Assembly: GCA_938005655.1 (NCBI GenBank)
Contig: CALLNA010000120.1
Location: 1-26,605 of the forward strand
Length of the DNA stretch: 26,605 bases
From: an uncultured Novosphingobium sp.
GTDB lineage: Bacteria > Pseudomonadota > Alphaproteobacteria > Sphingomonadales > Sphingomonadaceae
Reading direction: 5' to 3'
The notes under the pieces were generated by a model, which was not told where the DNA came from, searched no databases, and saw only the letters and a program-made list of their open reading frames with translations. Numbering within the stretch: position 1 is the first letter of the stretch; every line of letters starts with the position of its first letter. Below, in pieces: positions 22,573 through 26,605 of this stretch. Position numbers and translations under genes: made by a program.

Positions 22573-23760
22573 ATGAAGCCGGTGTTGATTGCAGGGGCGG
22601 GGCCGGTCGGCCTGACGGCGGCTTTGCTGCTGCGGCGGCGGGGGATCGCCTTCACGCTGGTCGAGCAGGCGGAGGAACTGCCGGACGACCTGCGCGCCTC
22701 GACCTTCCACCCGCCGACGCTCGACCTGCTCGACGAGCTGGGCGTGGCGGACAAGCTGATCGCGCAGGGCCTCATCAGCCCGACCTGGCAGATCCGGATG
22801 CATCCCGGTGGCGAGCGCGCGGTCTTCGACCTCGGCGCCATCGCCGACGCCACCGGCCATCCCTATCGCCTGCAATGCAAGCAGTCGGTGCTCTGCCGCA
22901 TCCTGCTCGACCAGGTGCGCGCGGAGGGCGGCGACGTCCGCATGGGCCTGGCGCTGGAGAGCTTCGCCCAGGACGACGACGGGGTCAGCCTCACCGCGCG
23001 CGATCCCTCCGGGGCGGCGCACCGGCTGGAGGGCGCCTTCCTGATCGCCGCCGACGGCGCGCGGAGCACGGTGCGCGAGAAGCTCGCCCTGCCCTTCGAG
23101 GGCAAGACCTATCCCGAGACCACGATCCTCGCGACGACGCGGTTCCCCTTCCACGAACACCTGGAGGGGCTGTCGAACGTCAACTATGTGTGGAAGGAGA
23201 ACGGCACCTTCAGCCTGCTGCGCCTGCCCGACCTGTGGCGGTGCAGCCTCTATCCGGACGGCGAGGAGACGATCGACGACGCGCTCCAGCCCGCCAGCAT
23301 CGAGCGCAAGCTGCAAGAGATCGTGCCCTGGCCCGCGGGCCACGCGGTCGAGGAAATCCGCCCCTACCGCATCCACATGCGGATCGTGGACGACTACCGC
23401 CACGGCCGCATCCTGCTCGCCGGCGACGCCGCCCACGTCAACTCGCCCTCGGGCGGGATGGGCATGAACGGCGGCATCCACGACGCGCGCGAGCTGGTCG
23501 AGACCCTGGCCGAGGTGCTGGACGGCCAATCGATCACGCATCTCGACCGCTATACCCGCCGCCGCCGCCCGATCGCCTTGCAGGAGATCCTGACGCAGGC
23601 CGACCGCAACCGCGCGCGGATGCAGGAACGCGATCCGGCGAAGCGCAGCGAGATGCTCGCCGCGCTCCAGCGCACCGCGGCCGATCCGGTCGCGGCGCGG
23701 GAGCACCTGCTGCGCACCTCGATGATCGAGGGGCTGCGCAAGGCGGCGGAGATCGCATGA
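22573..23760 (+). CDS. Class A FAD-dependent monooxygenase (aromatic hydroxylase type)
   Basis: This 395-residue PHBH-fold monooxygenase inserts one oxygen atom into an aromatic or heteroaromatic ring using FAD and NAD(P)H. The FAD motif GAGPVG is at 8-13, the DG fingerprint LIAADGARSTVR at about 157-168, and the second FAD site RILLAGDAAHVNSPSGG at about 279-295, with GMGMNGGIHDA after it. The ATG at 22573 is 12 bases after GGGAGG, a rather long spacing; no better in-frame start lies between. The stop overlaps the next gene (ATGA). Related enzymes hydroxylate compounds such as 6-hydroxynicotinate, 3-hydroxypyridines, salicylate or pyrrole carboxylates. As the first gene of this oxidative operon it probably begins the attack on a ring. 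Confidence 0.92.
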   Translation: MKPVLIAGAGPVGLTAALLLRRRGIAFTLVEQAEELPDDLRASTFHPPTLDLLDELGVADKLIAQGLISPTWQIRMHPGGERAVFDLGAIADATGHPYRLQCKQSVLCRILLDQVRAEGGDVRMGLALESFAQDDDGVSLTARDPSGAAHRLEGAFLIAADGARSTVREKLALPFEGKTYPETTILATTRFPFHEHLEGLSNVNYVWKENGTFSLLRLPDLWRCSLYPDGEETIDDALQPASIERKLQEIVPWPAGHAVEEIRPYRIHMRIVDDYRHGRILLAGDAAHVNSPSGGMGMNGGIHDARELVETLAEVLDGQSITHLDRYTRRRRPIALQEILTQADRNRARMQERDPAKRSEMLAALQRTAADPVAAREHLLRTSMIEGLRKAAEIA

Positions 23761-24527
23761 CCATGGCCCGCTACGACTATGGCCGCGCCGGCGTGGCCGG
23801 CATCGGCACGCCCCAGGCTAACCCCACGGTCGAGGCGGAGATGCGCCTGCTGCTGCCGGCCAACGTGCTGGTCGCCGTCTCGCGGCTGACCAGCACCGCC
23901 GACCAGCCGCTCAACCGCCTGCGCGACTACCTCGAGCACATGGACCGCACGCTCGAGCAGTTCGACACGCTGCGCCCGGCGGTCTACGGCTTCGCCTGCA
24001 CCGGCTCCTCCTACCTCGTCGAGCGCGAGCACGAGCGCGCGATCCTCGACCGGCTGGAGGCGCGGTTCGGCTGCCCGATCGTCACCGCGACCGGGGCGAT
24101 CCACGCCGAATTGCAGCGCGCGGGCGCCCGGCGCATCGCCCTCGCCTCGCCCTATCCCGCGCCGCTGGCCGAGGCCGCCGCGGCCTATTGGCGGGCGAGC
24201 GGCTACGACGTGGCGGAGATCCGCGGGATCGACACCGGCAGCGCCGATACGCGCAGCATCTACACCCTCGGCACCGCCGACGCGCGCCCGGTCGCGACCG
24301 AGCTGGCCGCGTCCGGCGTCGACGCCGTGCTGCTCAGCGGCACGGGGATGCCCTCGCTCGCCCTGCTCGCCGATCCGCCGCCGGGCGCGCCGCTGTTCTC
24401 CTCCAACCTGTGCCTGGCGCGCGCCCTGTGCCGCGCGCTCGGCCTGGCCGAGCCCGACCCGGTCCAGTGGCGCCCGCGCCTGACCGAAGCCCTGGCCCTC
24501 CCCGACAAAGGAACCACCCCGCGATGA
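23757..24527 (+). CDS. Asp/Glu racemase superfamily protein, maleate isomerase-like, with only one of two catalytic Cys
   Basis: This 256-residue protein resembles maleate cis-trans isomerase, hydantoin racemase and arylmalonate decarboxylase. The family start GIGTPQANPTVEAEM is at about 15-29, and the first catalytic cysteine Cys81 lies in GFACTGSSYL. At the second position, normally Cys, it has Gly195 (LLSGTGMPSL), confirmed on the codon GGC. Maleate isomerases use both cysteines; arylmalonate decarboxylase has only the second. This protein keeps only the first, so standard maleate isomerase or racemase chemistry is doubtful. Start and stop each overlap the neighbours by 4 bases (ATGA). A decarboxylase, lyase or one-base isomerase acting after the monooxygenase is conceivable. 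Confidence 0.85.
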   Translation: MTMARYDYGRAGVAGIGTPQANPTVEAEMRLLLPANVLVAVSRLTSTADQPLNRLRDYLEHMDRTLEQFDTLRPAVYGFACTGSSYLVEREHERAILDRLEARFGCPIVTATGAIHAELQRAGARRIALASPYPAPLAEAAAAYWRASGYDVAEIRGIDTGSADTRSIYTLGTADARPVATELAASGVDAVLLSGTGMPSLALLADPPPGAPLFSSNLCLARALCRALGLAEPDPVQWRPRLTEALALPDKGTTPR

Positions 24528-25993
24528 CCACCCATCCGACCGCGATCATCGACGCCGAGCGCGTCACCGGCACCGGCGCGCCGATCCGGGTGGTCGATCC
24601 CTCCACCGAGGAGGTCCTGGCCGAGGTGCCGGAGGCCGAGGACGCGCTGGTCGACCGCGCCGTCGCCGCCGCCCGCGCCGCCTTCGAGCGGGGCGAGTGG
24701 AGCCGCGCCGGCGTCGAGCAGCGCCAGGCCGTGCTGCGCGCCTGCGCCGACGCGATCGACGCCGCGGCGGACGCCATCGCCGACATCGAATGCGCCAATA
24801 CCGGCATCCCCTATGCCCAGGTCCGCCACGGGCAGGTCGGCCGCGCGGCGGGCAATTTCCGCTTCTTCGCCGACTACATCGGCCAGACGGCCTCGGAGCT
24901 CTACGAGCAGCATCCGCAGTACCTGACCTACGTGCGGCGCGAGCCGGTGGGCGTCGCCGCGCTGATCTCGCCGTGGAACTCGCCGCTCGCGCTCGGCTCG
25001 ATGAAGGTCGCCTCGGCCATCGCCTTCGGCAACAGCTGCGTGCTCAAGCCGGCCGAGCAGGACCCGCTCGGCCTGACCCTGCTGATCGAGACGATCCAGG
25101 GGGCCGGGCTGCCCGCGGGCGTCGTCAACCTGGTCAACGGCTTCGGCGCCAGCGTCGGCGACCGGCTGGTGCGCCATCCGGACATCGACTGCGTGTCCTT
25201 CACCGGCGGCACCCGCACCGGGCGGATCATCATGTCCGCCGCGGGCGCGAACCTGAAGCCGTCGATCATGGAGCTGGGCGGCAAGTCGGCCAACATCGTC
25301 TTCGACGACGCCGATTTCGAGACCGCGCTGGACGGCGCGCTGATCGGCATCTTCACCAACAACGGCCAGCAATGCCTCGCCGGCTCGCGCGTCCTGGTGC
25401 AGCGCGGCATCTACGGGCAGTTCGTCGAGGCCTTCGTCGAGCGGACGCGGAAGGTCCGCGTCGGCGACCCGCGCGATCCCGCGACCGAGGTCGGCCCGCT
25501 CGCGACGCGCCAGCACTACGACCACGTGATGGGCTTCGTGCCCGAGGCCGGGGATGCCGGGGCGCGCATCCTCGCCGGCGGCGGCCGGGCGGAGGGCTTC
25601 GATCGCGGCTTCTACTTCCAGCCGACGATCGCCGAGGTCGATTCCAACGCGCACCACCTCTGCCAGGAGGAGATCTTCGGCCCCTTCGCCGCGATCATGC
25701 CCTTCGACAGCGACGAGGACGCCTATCGCATCGCCAACGAATCGCGCTTCGGCCTGGTGGGCTATGCCTGGTCGCGCGACATGGCGCGGGTGATGGAGGC
25801 GCAGGAGCGGATCTCGGCCGGGACCATCTGGTGCAACACCCCGATGGTCCGCGACCTGCGCGCGCCCTTCGGCGGCTATCGCGAATCCGGCGTCGGCGCG
25901 GAGGGCGGCCGCGCCGCCGAAGCCTTCTACACGCGGGCCAAGGCGGTCAGCATCCCGCGCCGTCCCCTGACCCTGCGCAAGCTGGGAGCCTGA
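24524..25993 (+). CDS. NAD(P)-dependent aldehyde dehydrogenase
   Basis: This 489-residue aldehyde dehydrogenase oxidises a semialdehyde to an acid. The catalytic residues are Asn152 in SPWNSP, Glu250 in MELGGKSANIVF and Cys284 in NNGQQCLAGSR. The cofactor segment SFTGGTRTGR is at about 225-234. The pattern fits the hydroxymuconate-semialdehyde (HpaE/XylG) and betaine-aldehyde branch. The ATG at 24524 overlaps the racemase-like stop. Its position after a ring hydroxylase and a racemase-like enzyme suggests a ring-cleavage or side-chain aldehyde as substrate. Family certain, substrate inferred only broadly. Confidence 0.95.
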   Translation: MTTHPTAIIDAERVTGTGAPIRVVDPSTEEVLAEVPEAEDALVDRAVAAARAAFERGEWSRAGVEQRQAVLRACADAIDAAADAIADIECANTGIPYAQVRHGQVGRAAGNFRFFADYIGQTASELYEQHPQYLTYVRREPVGVAALISPWNSPLALGSMKVASAIAFGNSCVLKPAEQDPLGLTLLIETIQGAGLPAGVVNLVNGFGASVGDRLVRHPDIDCVSFTGGTRTGRIIMSAAGANLKPSIMELGGKSANIVFDDADFETALDGALIGIFTNNGQQCLAGSRVLVQRGIYGQFVEAFVERTRKVRVGDPRDPATEVGPLATRQHYDHVMGFVPEAGDAGARILAGGGRAEGFDRGFYFQPTIAEVDSNAHHLCQEEIFGPFAAIMPFDSDEDAYRIANESRFGLVGYAWSRDMARVMEAQERISAGTIWCNTPMVRDLRAPFGGYRESGVGAEGGRAAEAFYTRAKAVSIPRRPLTLRKLGA

Positions 25994-25995
25994 CC

Positions 25996-26487
25996 ATGCC
26001 CGACGCCCTCCACGCCGAGCTGAGCGAATACCTCGACGCCTATTTCGCCGCCTGGAACAAGTACGACGTGCCCGCCATGCGCGCGCTGTGGGACGAGAAC
26101 GAGCCGGGGGCGCTCTACCTCGCCGAGGAGTGCGAGCCGCATATCGGCTGGGAGGCGATCCTCGGCTACTGGGGCGTCGACCGCTCGAAGTCCGAGCGCC
26201 TGCTGACCTGGCGCGACCTCCACGCGGTCCAGGCCGGCGCGGACGTCGCCAGCGCCTTCTTCCACGCCAACTGGAGCACCTACATCCCCGGCAACCGGCT
26301 CTATCCCAGGCCCTTCGGCGGCCCGGTGCGGATCAGCATGACCCTGCGCCGCAAGCCCGAGGGCTGGCGCGCGATCCAGTACGTCGAATGCCCGCTCGCC
26401 TCGCTGGTCCAGCTCCGCCAGGCCCACGAGGACGCCGTCGACCCCGCCCTCCACGCCCGGCTGGCGGCCAAGGGAATCACCTATTGA
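25996..26487 (+). CDS. NTF2-like / SnoaL-like protein
   Basis: This 163-residue protein has the cone-shaped NTF2-like fold pattern: two N-terminal helices (LSEYLDAYFAAWNKYDVPAMRALWDE), a GWEAILGYW helix, and beta strands with HANWSTYIPG and RISMTLRRKPEGWRAIQYVE. Such proteins act as isomerases, dehydratases or cyclases, small dioxygenase subunits, or binding proteins. It begins two bases after the aldehyde dehydrogenase stop with GGGAG upstream, so it is the last gene of this operon. ECPLASLVQLRQAHEDAV near the end looks family-specific, but I cannot name a function. It may catalyse a tautomerisation or dehydration of a pathway intermediate. Confidence 0.8.
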   Translation: MPDALHAELSEYLDAYFAAWNKYDVPAMRALWDENEPGALYLAEECEPHIGWEAILGYWGVDRSKSERLLTWRDLHAVQAGADVASAFFHANWSTYIPGNRLYPRPFGGPVRISMTLRRKPEGWRAIQYVECPLASLVQLRQAHEDAVDPALHARLAAKGITY

Positions 26488-26497
26488 GAGATTTCTC

Positions 26498-26526
26498 TTG
26501 ACAAAGTAATCCATATAGGTTATATA
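26498..26526 (+). promoter_or_regulatory. Strong sigma-70-like promoter pointing out of the window
   Basis: TTGACA at 26498-26503 and TATATA at 26521-26526 are separated by exactly 17 bases, just after the NTF2-like stop. An AT-rich palindromic stretch (CCATATAGG) lies in the spacer. No gene start is visible before the window ends at 26605, so it probably drives a plus-strand gene beyond the edge. Confidence 0.6.
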
Positions 26527-26605
26527 CCCCGCCGTCGGATCGGTGGATGTCAACACCAGCCCGACACGCAGCGGGTGCGGGGAGGCGGTCAGCGCTTCGC
26601 TTCCT

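Noticed and set aside
6953..24527. A complete nicotinate/2,5-dihydroxypyridine pathway
   Set aside because: Amidase, isomerase-like and monooxygenase families are present, but there is no dihydroxypyridine dioxygenase, the alpha/beta-fold protein lacks Ser and His, and the isomerase-like protein lacks its second Cys.
26488..26520. Fifth copy of the shared operator
   Set aside because: Only a half-site-like TTGACAAA is present, which is also explained by the -35 box; the second arm does not match at the right spacing.
1..26605. Mobile elements, CRISPR arrays, tRNA or rRNA genes
   Set aside because: I found no transposase or integrase motifs, no direct-repeat arrays and no recognisable structural RNA sequence; composition appears uniform across the window.

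Overview
The window is a dense, GC-rich catabolic region of an alphaproteobacterium, most likely a sphingomonad (Sphingomonas, Sphingobium or Novosphingobium type). The basis for this is two long TonB-dependent receptors of the sphingomonad style (TonB-box motif IVVTAQR, signal ending in ALAQ) and compact operons of degradative enzymes, many joined by 4-base ATGA stop/start overlaps. I see no rRNA, tRNA, CRISPR array, insertion sequence or transposase.

Layout. (1) 1-2609, plus: the 3' part of a TonB-dependent receptor followed by a small periplasmic cytochrome c. (2) 5911-2737, minus: class III CoA-transferase, then LeuC-like and LeuD-like hydro-lyase subunits, all translationally coupled. 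(3) 6000-9490, plus and divergent from (2): HMG-CoA-lyase-family enzyme, isochorismatase-family amidohydrolase, and two paralogous PuuE/cyclic-imidase-like deacetylase-fold proteins. (4) 9566-11836: a two-domain VOC protein and a GntR/HutC regulator (minus), then a GlcG/HbpS-family protein (plus). (5) 17404-11853, minus: second TonB receptor, a 98-residue unknown protein, an iron-sulfur Old-Yellow-Enzyme-type reductase, and an SDR dehydrogenase. (6) 22414-17516, minus: SAM methyltransferase, MFS transporter, FAD dehydrogenase of the fumarate-reductase type, and an alpha/beta-hydrolase-fold protein lacking its catalytic Ser and His. (7) 22573-26487, plus: class A flavin monooxygenase, Asp/Glu-racemase/maleate-isomerase-like protein, aldehyde dehydrogenase, and NTF2-like protein. 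A strong promoter then points out of the window.

How it may work together. Blocks (2) and (3) read as one lower pathway. An imidase opens a cyclic imide, the amidohydrolase removes ammonia from the half-amide, and the LeuCD-like enzyme hydrates the resulting maleate-type diacid (for example citraconate to (R)-citramalate). The CoA-transferase then activates it and the HMG-CoA-lyase-like enzyme cleaves the thioester to pyruvate plus an acyl-CoA. CoA-transferases and HMGL-type lyases acting on (R)-citramalate are known from the 3-hydroxypropionate cycle of Chloroflexus. The combination with imide hydrolysis is my inference. Blocks (5)-(7) would hold uptake and upper-pathway redox steps for a larger substrate I cannot identify; an N-heterocycle or a pyrrole/tetrapyrrole-derived alkyl-maleimide would fit.

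A shared, imperfectly palindromic 22-bp element (arms like TTTGnyATA and TATrnCAAA, 4-bp spacer) lies upstream of at least three, perhaps four, of these transcription units. This suggests that one regulator, possibly the GntR/HutC protein encoded here, controls the whole region.
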